Shown: positions 33,604 to 41,434 of the stretch, in pieces
How the letters are laid out: the number at the start of each line of letters is the position of its first letter
How positions within the stretch are numbered: the stretch's first letter is position 1
Origin: Streptomyces ficellus
GTDB taxonomy: Bacteria; Actinomycetota; Actinomycetes; Streptomycetales; Streptomycetaceae
Length of the DNA stretch: 64,000 nt
Reading direction: 5' to 3'
Assembly: GCF_030406405.1 (NCBI RefSeq)
Contig: NZ_JAUEPL010000028.1
Location: 1-64,000 of the forward strand
Translations under genes and position numbers: made by a program
The notes under the pieces: model-generated
The model's database searches: none
What the model was told of the DNA's origin: nothing
The model's input: only the letters and a program-made list of their open reading frames with translations

Positions 33604-35835
33604 TCAGCCGGTCAGGTACCGCTCCAGCCAGTCCGCGGCGGTACGGCGGAACAGCCGCCGGTTGTCCGCCCGCCGGAACTCATGGCCCTCCTCGCGGAGC
33701 ATCAGCAGCTCGGCGGGGTGGCCGCGTTCGCGGGCGGCGCGGACGATCTGCTCGGACTCGCCCGGCGGCACGTTCGTGTCGTGCTCGCCGTGCACGGCCA
33801 GCAGCGGTACGCGCAGTTCGTCGATACGGCTCATGGGGGACAGGGCGTGCAGCAACTCCCGGTCGCGTTCCGGGTGGCCGTACTTGTGGGCCGCCGACTC
33901 CGCGATCCACGGCTCGGTCCCGGCGAAGAACGTCGCGAAGTCGGACATGCCGCAGACCGCGACACCCGTACGGAAGAGCGCCGGGTGCCACACGAGCGAC
34001 GCGAGCGTCAGGTAGCCGCCGTAGGAATGCCCCATCACGGCCAGCCGTGTGGGGTCCGCGCGCCCGGTCAGGACCGCGTGCGCGGCGCAGTCCGCGACGT
34101 CGTCGATCGCCGCGAACCGTCCCGTACCGAGGTCGGCGTCCACGAACGACCGCCCCCGCCCGGAGGACCCGCGCACGTCGGGAGCGAAGACGTCGAGGCC
34201 GCGCCCCAGCAACTCGTGGTACAGCGGGTCGAACACGGGCCGCTCCTGCTCCTCCGGCCCGCCGTGCAGGTGGATCACGCAGGGCGCCGGGTCGCCGCCG
34301 CCCCGGCCGGGCGCCCGGTAGTACCAGCCGCCCAGCTCCAGCCCGTCACGGGCCACCGGGCGCAGCGGCACCGGGCACACGGGCGGGCGCCCCGGCGGTA
34401 CGGCGTCCTCGTCCCGCGACGACCAGGGCGTCCGCGCGGGCGGCGCCGTCCCGGGCACCGACCACACACCGGGCTTGCGCTGCGACCCCGACAGGGCCAC
34501 CACCATCCCGCCCGGCCCGCCCCGCGCGATCCGCGTCACCACCTCGTGCGGCAACCCCACGTCCCGGGTGACCGCCGGACCACCGGGACCTCCCGAACTA
34601 CCGGGACCACCGGAATCACCCAGATCACCGGAACCATCGGGACGACCGAGATCACCAGCACCACCAGAACCACCGGGAGCACCAGGAGAACCGGGGCCAC
34701 CGGAAACACCGGGACCACGGAGATCACCAGAACCATCAGAACCACCGGGAGCACCCGCACCTCCCGGCCCGCCCGGCGTGCCCGTCGGCAGGCTCAGCGT
34801 CTGCAATGCGCTCGCGCCCCGGACGTTCCAGGCGAGGGCGGCGGTGCGGCCGTCCTCGGGGAACGCCAGCAGTTCCAGGTCGCTGCCGGCCCGCTCGGCC
34901 ACCACGGACAGGCCCGACCGGCGGCCCTCGGCGTCCAGTTCCGCCGCCAGCAGGGCGGCGAACTCCCGCTCGTGGTCGCTGCGCAGCCACAGCGTGCGGC
35001 CGTCCGGCGAGAACCGGCCGATCCACGGGTCACCGTCCGCCACCCGCAGCACCGACCCCGTGCCCAGGTCGGCCATGCGCACCACCACGGCCTCCCGCCG
35101 CCCGCGCGGCCCGCGCCGCACCAGCGCGAGCCGTCCGTCCGGGCTGATGTCGCACACCCGCAGCGTGGCCGCACCCGACTCGGCCGCCACCAAAGCGGGC
35201 GAGCCGACCCCGTCCGGGTCGACCAGATAGGCACTGAGCCGGTCCCGCGCACCCCCGCCCCCACGGGGCGCCGCCCCCACCTCCCCGTAGTGCTCGCCGC
35301 CCAGCAGAGTGGCGTGGCCGTCCCGCTCCGCCCAGCCCGCCGGCAGGTCACCGGGGACAGCCGGCTCCGCCACCGGCGGCGGGGGTTCGGCCACCGTGAC
35401 CGCCACCGCGGAGCCGTCCCGCGCCCAGCAGCCCAGGTACGCCGAACTGGTCCAGTCCGCGCCCGCCACGATCCGGCGGCCGGTGCCGTCCGGGCGTACG
35501 CACAGCACGCGGGTGTGCTCGCCGCCTCCCGGGGCGACCGTGTACGCGATCCAGCGTCCATCGGGCGACCAGGCCACCTCGGTGACGGGATCGGGGTCGG
35601 AGTCGAGCAGGTGGATGTCACCGCCGTCGACCGGCCCGGTCCACAGCTGCGGCACCCCCGTCCGGTCGCAGATGAACGCCACCCGCTCGCCCGTGGGGTC
35701 GGCGGACGGGTACCAGCAGCCGTGGGAGACCAGCGGCTGGGGAGTGTCGCGCAGGCCCGCCGCGTCGGCGAGCGGCACCAGGAGAGGTGCCGCCGACGTG
35801 GCTCCGGTCAGTTGATGTTGTGCGTCTGCAGCCAT
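33604..35835 (-). CDS. S9 family prolyl-oligopeptidase-like serine peptidase
   Basis: A 743-aa peptidase with an N-terminal beta-propeller (about 1-470) carrying WSPDGRWIAYT and FSPDGRTLWLRS repeats, and a C-terminal alpha/beta hydrolase domain. The triad is Ser in GHSYGGY, Asp in VHGEHDTNVP and His in EEGHEFRR. The propeller is interrupted at about residues 350-420 by a collagen-like Gly/Pro/Ser insert. No signal peptide is seen, so it is probably cytoplasmic. The ATG at 35835 has GGAG upstream and overlaps the end of the asparagine synthase gene by 28 bp, implying a joint task. S9 enzymes usually act on short peptides. Confidence 0.87.
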   Translation of the reverse strand: MAADAQHQLTGATSAAPLLVPLADAAGLRDTPQPLVSHGCWYPSADPTGERVAFICDRTGVPQLWTGPVDGGDIHLLDSDPDPVTEVAWSPDGRWIAYTVAPGGGEHTRVLCVRPDGTGRRIVAGADWTSSAYLGCWARDGSAVAVTVAEPPPPVAEPAVPGDLPAGWAERDGHATLLGGEHYGEVGAAPRGGGGARDRLSAYLVDPDGVGSPALVAAESGAATLRVCDISPDGRLALVRRGPRGRREAVVVRMADLGTGSVLRVADGDPWIGRFSPDGRTLWLRSDHEREFAALLAAELDAEGRRSGLSVVAERAGSDLELLAFPEDGRTAALAWNVRGASALQTLSLPTGTPGGPGGAGAPGGSDGSGDLRGPGVSGGPGSPGAPGGSGGAGDLGRPDGSGDLGDSGGPGSSGGPGGPAVTRDVGLPHEVVTRIARGGPGGMVVALSGSQRKPGVWSVPGTAPPARTPWSSRDEDAVPPGRPPVCPVPLRPVARDGLELGGWYYRAPGRGGGDPAPCVIHLHGGPEEQERPVFDPLYHELLGRGLDVFAPDVRGSSGRGRSFVDADLGTGRFAAIDDVADCAAHAVLTGRADPTRLAVMGHSYGGYLTLASLVWHPALFRTGVAVCGMSDFATFFAGTEPWIAESAAHKYGHPERDRELLHALSPMSRIDELRVPLLAVHGEHDTNVPPGESEQIVRAARERGHPAELLMLREEGHEFRRADNRRLFRRTAADWLERYLTG
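34570..34790. repeat. 9-bp-type coding repeat in the peptidase propeller
   Basis: Degenerate copies of CCACCGGGA and related 9-mers run for about 220 bp. They give a Gly-rich stretch in the peptidase frame and a Pro/Gly collagen-like frame on the other strand. Both ends return to normal propeller sequence in frame. Confidence 0.8.
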
Positions 35836-37592
35836 ATCTCCAGCAACGCTACGTGCCACAGGGCGTTGGCCCCGCGCTTCGTACGGTGGACGTCGGGGGC
35901 GGCGAGGAGTTCGGCGACGTACTCGTCCCGGAAGACCCCGCGGGACTTGGCCGCGGGCGCGGCCAGCGCCTCACGGACCCGCTCCAGCACGGGCCCCGCC
36001 ATGTGCCGGATCGCCGGCACCGGGAAGTAGCCCTTGGGCCGGTCCACGACCTCGCGCGGCAGCAGCGCGCGCCCCGCGTCCTTCAGGACGCCCTTGCCGC
36101 CCTGCGCCAGCTTCAGCTCCGGCGGGCAGGCGGCGGCCAGCTCCACGAGCTGGTGGTCGAGGAACGGCACCCGCGCCTCCAGCCCCCAGTCCATGGTCAT
36201 GTTGTCCACCCGCTTGACCGGGTCGTCCACCAGCATCACGTGCGTGTCCAGCCGCAGCGCCGCGTCCAGCGCGGTCTGCGCGCCGGGGGCCGCCATGTGC
36301 TCGTGCACGAACCGGCTGGAGGCGTCGTGGTCGGGCAGCATGTCCGGCTGGAGGATGCGCGCGAAGTCGGCGTGCGGGCGGTCGAAGTACACCTCCGCGT
36401 ACGTCTCCGGCTCCCGCTCCCGCTCGACGGCGGCCATCTCGGGGTACCAGCGGTAGCCGGCGAACACCTCGTCGGCGCCCTGGCCGCTCTGGACGACGCT
36501 CACCTCCTTGGAGACCTGCTCCGACAGCAGGTGGAAGGCGACCACGTCATGGCTGATCATCGGCTCGCTCATGGCCGCCACCGCCGCGTCCAGGGCGGTC
36601 GACACCCGGTCGGAGGGCACCATCAGCTGGTGGTGGTCGGTGCCGTAGCGCCGGGCGATCAGGTCGGAGTACGCGAACTCGTCGCCCTCCTCGCCGCCCT
36701 CCGACTCGAACCCGACACTGAAGGTCGCCAGGTCCTTCTGGCCCTCCTCCGCGAGCAGCGCCACGATCAGCGACGAGTCGAGCCCGCCCGAGAGCAGCAC
36801 GCCCACCGGCACGTCGGCGACCATCCGGCGCCGCACCGCCGTCCGCAGCGCGTCCAGCACCGCGTCCCGCCAGTCACCGGCGTCCATGCCCGCGTGCTCC
36901 GCGCGCCGGGTGTACGACGGCTGCCAGTAGCACCGGTCACGGTACGTACCGTCCGGTTCGATCACCCGCACCGTCGCGGGCGGCAGCTTGCGCACCCCGG
37001 CCAGCACGGTGCGCGGCGCCGCCACCGTGGCGTGCCAGCTCAGGTACTGGTGCAGGGCCACCGGGTCGAGCGACGTGTCGACGCCACCGCCCGCGAGCAG
37101 GGCGGGCAGCGTGGAGGCGAACCGCAGGTGCCCGGGCCCGTGCGCCAGGTACAGCGGCTTGATGCCCAGCCGGTCCCTCGCCAGCACGACCCGGCCGGTG
37201 TCGTTCTCGACGATGGCGAACACGAACATGCCGATGAAGTGGTCGACGCAGTCGGTGCCCCACTGCTGGTAGGCCTTGAGAATCACCTCGGTGTCCGAGG
37301 TGGAGAAGAACCGGTGCCCCAGGGCGCGCAGCTCGGCGCGCAGCTCCTGGTAGTTGTACACGCACCCGTTGAACACGCCGGTCAGCCGGGTCTCGGTGTC
37401 GGTCATCGGCTGGGCGCCGCGCTCCGACAGGTCGATGATCTTGAGTCTGCGGTGGCCGAGCGCCACCGCGCCCTGCGACCAGATGCCCCGGCCGTCCGGC
37501 CCGCGGGCCGCCAGCCGGTCGGTCATGCGCTCCACCGCGGCCACGTCGGGCCGCCGGTCGTCGAAGCGGATCTCACCGCTCAGGCCACACAT
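35808..37592 (-). CDS. Asparagine synthase (glutamine-hydrolysing) family amidotransferase
   Basis: A 594-aa two-domain enzyme. The N-terminal class II glutaminase has the nucleophile Cys2 (MCGLSGE), RGPDGRGIW and FNGCVYNYQELR. The C-terminal synthetase domain has the ATP pyrophosphatase loop LLSGGLDSSLIVAL, QGADEVFAGYRWYP and DNMTMDWGLEARVPFLDHQ. All key parts of a working glutamine-dependent synthetase are present, so it may make asparagine or amidate another acid; it resembles the N-acetylglutaminylglutamine amidotransferase branch, but no partner ngg gene is nearby. It overlaps a short upstream ORF at its start and the S9 peptidase at its end. Confidence 0.87.
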   Translation of the reverse strand: MCGLSGEIRFDDRRPDVAAVERMTDRLAARGPDGRGIWSQGAVALGHRRLKIIDLSERGAQPMTDTETRLTGVFNGCVYNYQELRAELRALGHRFFSTSDTEVILKAYQQWGTDCVDHFIGMFVFAIVENDTGRVVLARDRLGIKPLYLAHGPGHLRFASTLPALLAGGGVDTSLDPVALHQYLSWHATVAAPRTVLAGVRKLPPATVRVIEPDGTYRDRCYWQPSYTRRAEHAGMDAGDWRDAVLDALRTAVRRRMVADVPVGVLLSGGLDSSLIVALLAEEGQKDLATFSVGFESEGGEEGDEFAYSDLIARRYGTDHHQLMVPSDRVSTALDAAVAAMSEPMISHDVVAFHLLSEQVSKEVSVVQSGQGADEVFAGYRWYPEMAAVEREREPETYAEVYFDRPHADFARILQPDMLPDHDASSRFVHEHMAAPGAQTALDAALRLDTHVMLVDDPVKRVDNMTMDWGLEARVPFLDHQLVELAAACPPELKLAQGGKGVLKDAGRALLPREVVDRPKGYFPVPAIRHMAGPVLERVREALAAPAAKSRGVFRDEYVAELLAAPDVHRTKRGANALWHVALLEIWLQTHNIN

Positions 37593-37675
37593 ACGGCACC
37601 CCCCGCCTGTGCCGTACCGGCCCCGGTCACATCCGGGACCTCCGTGTCCTCCTCAATCCCGTGTGAATCAGTCAC
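37580..37675 (-). CDS. 31-aa leader peptide or small peptide ahead of asparagine synthase
   Basis: A short reading frame, GTG start at 37675, with GGAGGAG at 37681-37687 five bases upstream, the best Shine-Dalgarno site in this area. It encodes an acidic first half (MTDSHGIEEDTEVPD) and a small, uncharged second half (VTGAGTAQAGGAVCVA) with one Cys. Its TGA lies 11 bp inside the synthase gene in another frame, so translation could be coupled. I do not recognise it. It may be a regulatory leader or the precursor of a modified peptide; the strong site is observed, the function is not. Confidence 0.45.
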   Translation of the reverse strand: MTDSHGIEEDTEVPDVTGAGTAQAGGAVCVA

Positions 37676-37785
37676 CACAACTCCTCCAAGACGGGGAGCG
37701 GGCCCCGCCCGCCGTTGATGTCGGCGGTGCTCGGCCGCCCGCTCCGTACCGGCGGGTTCCCCGTTGATCGCGGAACAATCCACGG

Positions 37786-38532
37786 CTACGCGTCACGGGC
37801 CTCCCCGCCACCTGTGCCGACCGGCCGCGCGATCCCGATCCGTACGTCGCGCACGCCCGGCGAGAAGTGCGCCACGGGCGGCTCGCCGCAGGGCGGGAGG
37901 CCCGCCGCCTCGCGCAGGTTCTCCTCCAGCGACTCGATCTCGGCGGCGGCCGGCCGCCACGGCTCGTGCTCGACCGGGACCTCCCACACCACGCCCAGGC
38001 GGCGGGTGTACGCCCGCCACCGTGAGGTCAGCCAGTCGGCCTGCTCGGACGGCGGCGTCAGCCTCTCGCCCGGCCGGATCACCAGGCGGTACGAGACGCC
38101 GGAGCCGTACCGCGAACCGGTGTACACCAGCCTTTCGTCCTCCTTCTCCACCCGCAGCCGGGCCAGCCGATACGGCGCCCCCACGGCGAGGGCGCCCAGC
38201 ATCAGCGGATTGGTGACGTCGAGGGAGAGGAACCACAGTCCGTCCCGGCCGTCCGGCCCCCGCACGTACGTCCGCAGGTTCGTCTCCGGGAAGTCGGGTG
38301 TCCCGGGCAGCACGGGCAGGGGGTGGGGCCGCACGTCCGCCATCACGAACGGGGTGAGGCTCACCCACGCGGCCCCTTCGTATGTGTCCACGGTCAGCCC
38401 TTCCGGCAGCAGACCCTGGACGTCATCGGGAGGGTAAGGCCAGTGGACGAAGCACTGGTTCAGCCAGTGGCAGCGCAGTCCCGGCAGCCTTACCCGGGGG
38501 GCCTGACGCTCGCTCTCCGCCTCGTCCGCCAC
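37786..38532 (-). CDS. YqjF family protein (DUF2071)
   Basis: A 248-aa soluble protein with the DUF2071/YqjF layout: HWLNQCFVHWPYPPDDVQGL at the start, TYEGAAWVSLTPFVMADVRP, FPETNLRTYVRGPDGRDGLW and WFLSLDVTNPLMLG. The family resembles acetoacetate decarboxylase-like folds, but the activity is unknown. The GTG start directly abuts the TAA of the small protein upstream, so the genes are co-translated. Confidence 0.85.
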   Translation of the reverse strand: MADEAESERQAPRVRLPGLRCHWLNQCFVHWPYPPDDVQGLLPEGLTVDTYEGAAWVSLTPFVMADVRPHPLPVLPGTPDFPETNLRTYVRGPDGRDGLWFLSLDVTNPLMLGALAVGAPYRLARLRVEKEDERLVYTGSRYGSGVSYRLVIRPGERLTPPSEQADWLTSRWRAYTRRLGVVWEVPVEHEPWRPAAAEIESLEENLREAAGLPPCGEPPVAHFSPGVRDVRIGIARPVGTGGGEARDA

Positions 38533-38715
38533 TTATGTCCCTTTCCTGCTCTCGCCGCCGGACTCGGTGTCGGTGTCGACCGTCTCCTCCTCGGCGGCGC
38601 GCTCGCCCTCCGCCTGGGACGGGGTCGAACGGGCCACGTCGGGGTGTTCGTCGACGTCCGGCTCCCGTTCGCCCTCCGCCTGCGAGGGTGTCGGGTAGCC
38701 CCACGGATCACTCAT
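38533..38715 (-). CDS. Small acidic protein with duplicated TPSQAEGER motif
   Basis: A 60-aa hydrophilic, strongly acidic protein beginning MSDPWGYPTPSQAEGERE. The segment TPSQAEGER occurs twice (residues 9-17 and 31-39), separated by an Asp/Glu/Pro-rich spacer; the tail is Glu/Thr/Ser-rich. GGAGG seven bases before the ATG supports translation. It sits 2 bp after the MFS stop and abuts the YqjF start. It is probably disordered; the function is unknown. Confidence 0.75.
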   Translation of the reverse strand: MSDPWGYPTPSQAEGEREPDVDEHPDVARSTPSQAEGERAAEEETVDTDTESGGESRKGT

Positions 38716-38717
38716 GG

Positions 38718-40076
38718 CTACGCCTCCGGCGAATCGTCCGTCTCGTTTCGCGCCCCGGCCCGCGCTACCGGGCCGGGGCCGGACGGGTACCCCGCCGCGC
38801 CCGGTGCTACCGGGTCCGGCAGCTTCAGGAACAGCGCCATCACGGCGCTCGCCAGATACAGCATGGCGAAGATCCACATCATGCCCTGGACGCCCAGCGG
38901 CCCCAGGAAGAGGCCCACCAGGGCCGGACCGATGAAGGTGCTCGCCCCGGCGCCCAGGTTCAGGGCCGACATCGCCTGGCCCTTGTGCGCCGGGTCCAGC
39001 GACGGCATGAGCGCGGAGAGCGGCACGTACCCGGCGAGCGTCGCGCCGAACAGGCTGACCAGGACCATCGCGAGCGCGTAGTGGTCACCCGCCGCCACCG
39101 TGCCGTAGTAGAGCAGCAGCGTGGTCACCGCGCAGCCCACGCCGCCGAACCACGCGACGGTGCGCTGCCAGCCGACGCGGTCGCCGACGACCCCGAAGAT
39201 CAGGTTGAAGAAGATGTTCGTGGCGAACATCGCGGAGAGCAGCTGGAGCCACTCACTGAGCGAGAAGCCCAGCGTGTCGGTGAAGAAGACCGGCAGGAAG
39301 ACCAGGAAGCCGAACTGCGGCGCCGTGTTGATGGCCCGCACGACCGCCCCGGTACCGATTTTCGGGTTGCGCCAGATGATGGAGAGCGAGCCGATCAGGG
39401 TGGCGACCGGGCGCTCACCGGCGGGGGCGAGCCGGTTTCTGCCGGTGGGCTCGCGCACCAGGAGCAGGGCGATCAGGCCGCCCGCCGTCACCAGGGCGAG
39501 CGAGAGCCACAGCGTGGCGTACGCGCCGATCCACGGCACCGCGAAGCTGGCGACCAGCGAGCCCAGCGTCGGCAGCCCGCCGGTGAACGCGAACCAGAAC
39601 CAGCCCACCGCCGAGCCGAGCCGGCGCTTCGGCGTCACCGCCGTGACCCAGATGAGGAAGCCGTACGCGAAGAGCGGATAGCCGAACCCGCGCAGCCCGT
39701 AGCTGAGCATCAGCAGCCAGAAGTTCACCGTCGGCACGGCGAAGACCAGGAACACCACCTGGAACGCCACCCAGATGCCGAGGCCGAGCAGCATCACCCG
39801 GCGAGGCCCCCACAGGTCCGACAGCGCGCCGGAGAACCAGGCGGCGACGCTGGCGGTGGCGCCGTAGACGCTGAACAGCAGCGCCACCCGCTCCCCGGAC
39901 ATGCCCTCGTCCCGCAGATACGGCGAGAGATAACCGGACTCGACGCCGTCCCCGATCATGAAGATGAGGAGGCCCAGAAAGCCCCAGGCGAGCGCTCGGG
40001 GAATACCGATCCTGTCGAGCCAATGCCTCTCGGGTGTCTCTTCGGCGGAAGAGGACGGGTCCACAACGACGGCCAC
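38718..40076 (-). CDS. MFS transporter, RbtT/DalT/CsbX-like polyol permease
   Basis: A 452-aa twelve-segment major facilitator. The N-terminal GDGVESGYLSPYLRDEGMSG and SVYGATASVAAWFSGALSDL stretches, and YGLRGFGYPLFAYGFLIWVT, are typical of the ribitol/arabinitol/alpha-ketoglutarate permease group. AAGGTGG five bases before the GTG at 40076 decides the start; the frame is open further up. Together with the DeoR regulator and two sugar kinases just upstream it likely brings in the substrate of that pathway. Confidence 0.82.
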   Translation of the reverse strand: MAVVVDPSSSAEETPERHWLDRIGIPRALAWGFLGLLIFMIGDGVESGYLSPYLRDEGMSGERVALLFSVYGATASVAAWFSGALSDLWGPRRVMLLGLGIWVAFQVVFLVFAVPTVNFWLLMLSYGLRGFGYPLFAYGFLIWVTAVTPKRRLGSAVGWFWFAFTGGLPTLGSLVASFAVPWIGAYATLWLSLALVTAGGLIALLLVREPTGRNRLAPAGERPVATLIGSLSIIWRNPKIGTGAVVRAINTAPQFGFLVFLPVFFTDTLGFSLSEWLQLLSAMFATNIFFNLIFGVVGDRVGWQRTVAWFGGVGCAVTTLLLYYGTVAAGDHYALAMVLVSLFGATLAGYVPLSALMPSLDPAHKGQAMSALNLGAGASTFIGPALVGLFLGPLGVQGMMWIFAMLYLASAVMALFLKLPDPVAPGAAGYPSGPGPVARAGARNETDDSPEA

Positions 40077-40373
40077 GAGAACCACCTTTTTCGGAAATTC
40101 GGGGAGGGCGCGGGAGGAGCGCCGGGAGAGCGCGGGAAGCGCCGGGGAAGCGGCGTGAGCGGTGCGCTGAGGCGTCACGATGAAACGGCCGTGTGACACG
40201 GGTCAATGACCGGGAGAAAAACCCCGTGACTCGGCCAGGCCCTGGCGTGAAATCGACGGACAGGCGTCGTGAGCGGCCACCGCGCGAGCGTCGTCAGGCC
40301 AGGTCACAGGCGCGGCTCCACCATCGCGGGGTGGCGAAGGGCGGGTTAAGTCGGTGTGACGTTCACGTGGCGT

Positions 40374-41156
40374 TCAGCGCGAGGTGTCGACCGTGCGTAC
40401 GTCGACGCCTATGTCCCGCAGCCGCCGCACCTCCGCGGCCGGCGCCGCCTCGTCCACGAGCACCAGGTCGAAGTCGGTCAGCGGTGCCAGCGCGTACAGC
40501 CCCTGGTTGGCGAACTTCGTGTGGTCCACCAGCAGCACCCGGCGCCCGGCGGACGCCATCATCGCCCGCTTGACCTGCACCGTCTCGGGGGACATGTGGT
40601 AGCAGCGGCCCCCGGTCACCGCCGTTGTCGACATGAAGAGCACATCGGCGCGGAACGACTCCACACTGTGCGCCGTGTGCAGCCCCATGAAGGCGTCGTA
40701 CGCCGGGAAGTACGTGCCGCCGAGGGCGATCAGTGAGACACCCGGCTCCTTGGCGAGCGCCGAGATGGCGGGCAGCGAGTTGGTGATGACCGTGAGCGGG
40801 GTGTGGTCGGCCATCTGCCGGGCCAGGCTCAGGCATGTGGTGGAGTCGTCCAGCATCACGATCTGCCCGGGCGCCAGCAGTTCGGCGGCGGCCCGCGCCA
40901 GCCGGTGCTTGGTCCGCGCCATCGTCGTCATACGTTCGCTGACGCTGCCGTGGAACTGCGTCGACGGCAGGCAGCTCGCCCCGCCCCGCACCTTCCGCAG
41001 CCATCCCTGAGACTGGAGCGCGTCCAGATCCCGGTGGATGGTCATCACACTCACACCGAACTCCTCGGCCAGGTCCGAGGTGCGAGCGAACCCCTTGTCG
41101 GTCACCAGATCGCGCAACTTGCGCCGCCGTTCTTCCTGGGCGTCCATCCGGGTCAT
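40374..41156 (-). CDS. DeoR/GlpR family transcriptional regulator
   Basis: A 260-aa repressor-type protein. The N-terminal winged helix has TSDLAEEFGVSVMTIHRDLD followed by LRKVRGGA, both typical of DeoR proteins. The C-terminal domain resembles sugar-phosphate isomerases, with DDSTTCLSLAR, ITNSLPAISAL and the LVDHTKF region. It would respond to a phosphorylated sugar made by the neighbouring kinases. It diverges from the first kinase gene; the 278 bp between them hold a 17-G run and a triplicated 9-mer. Confidence 0.9.
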   Translation of the reverse strand: MTRMDAQEERRRKLRDLVTDKGFARTSDLAEEFGVSVMTIHRDLDALQSQGWLRKVRGGASCLPSTQFHGSVSERMTTMARTKHRLARAAAELLAPGQIVMLDDSTTCLSLARQMADHTPLTVITNSLPAISALAKEPGVSLIALGGTYFPAYDAFMGLHTAHSVESFRADVLFMSTTAVTGGRCYHMSPETVQVKRAMMASAGRRVLLVDHTKFANQGLYALAPLTDFDLVLVDEAAPAAEVRRLRDIGVDVRTVDTSR

Positions 41157-41190
41157 GGCGCGGGGGTCCTTTCCGGTTCACTCCACCGGC

Positions 41191-41207
41191 GGGGGGGGGG
41201 GGGGGGG
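41191..41207. repeat. Homopolymer of 17 G residues
   Basis: Seventeen consecutive G lie 35-51 bp upstream of the deoR ATG, between it and the rest of the divergent promoter region. On the regulator strand this is a C17 run in the leader or promoter. The length may vary by slippage or be miscounted in assembly. Confidence 0.95.
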
Positions 41208-41233
41208 ACAGGCGCGTGACAGGGCGGGAACGT

Positions 41234-41261
41234 GTCATGCGAGTCATGCGAAGTCATGCGA
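41234..41261. promoter_or_regulatory. Three direct repeats of GTCATGCGA, candidate DeoR operator
   Basis: GTCATGCGA occurs at 41234-41242, 41243-41251 and 41253-41261. Direct repeats in a divergent region are typical of DeoR-family operators. The palindrome TCACGTGA follows about 4 bp later. Confidence 0.5.
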
Positions 41262-41434
41262 ACCTCACGTGAAGTTAACACAGCGGATAGCGTGCCGTCG
41301 CCCGGCCCTCCGGCGTACGGCCGCGACCTCACATCCGGGCCGCGGACGGTCACGGGATAATTCCGGGACCGATTGACGCCCCGCCCGGCGACACGTTTCC
41401 CTGACGTCCGCACGTTCGAAGGGGCAGGTATTCC

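Noticed and set aside
35808..37592. The synthase as part of the N-acetylglutaminylglutamine amide osmolyte system
   Set aside because: The partner acetyltransferase/ligase gene (ngg) is not beside it; only an S9 peptidase is.
37580..37675. The short ORF as a lasso-peptide precursor
   Set aside because: The possible core has no Asp or Glu at positions 7-9 for ring closure, and no RiPP recognition or leader peptidase (B) genes are present.
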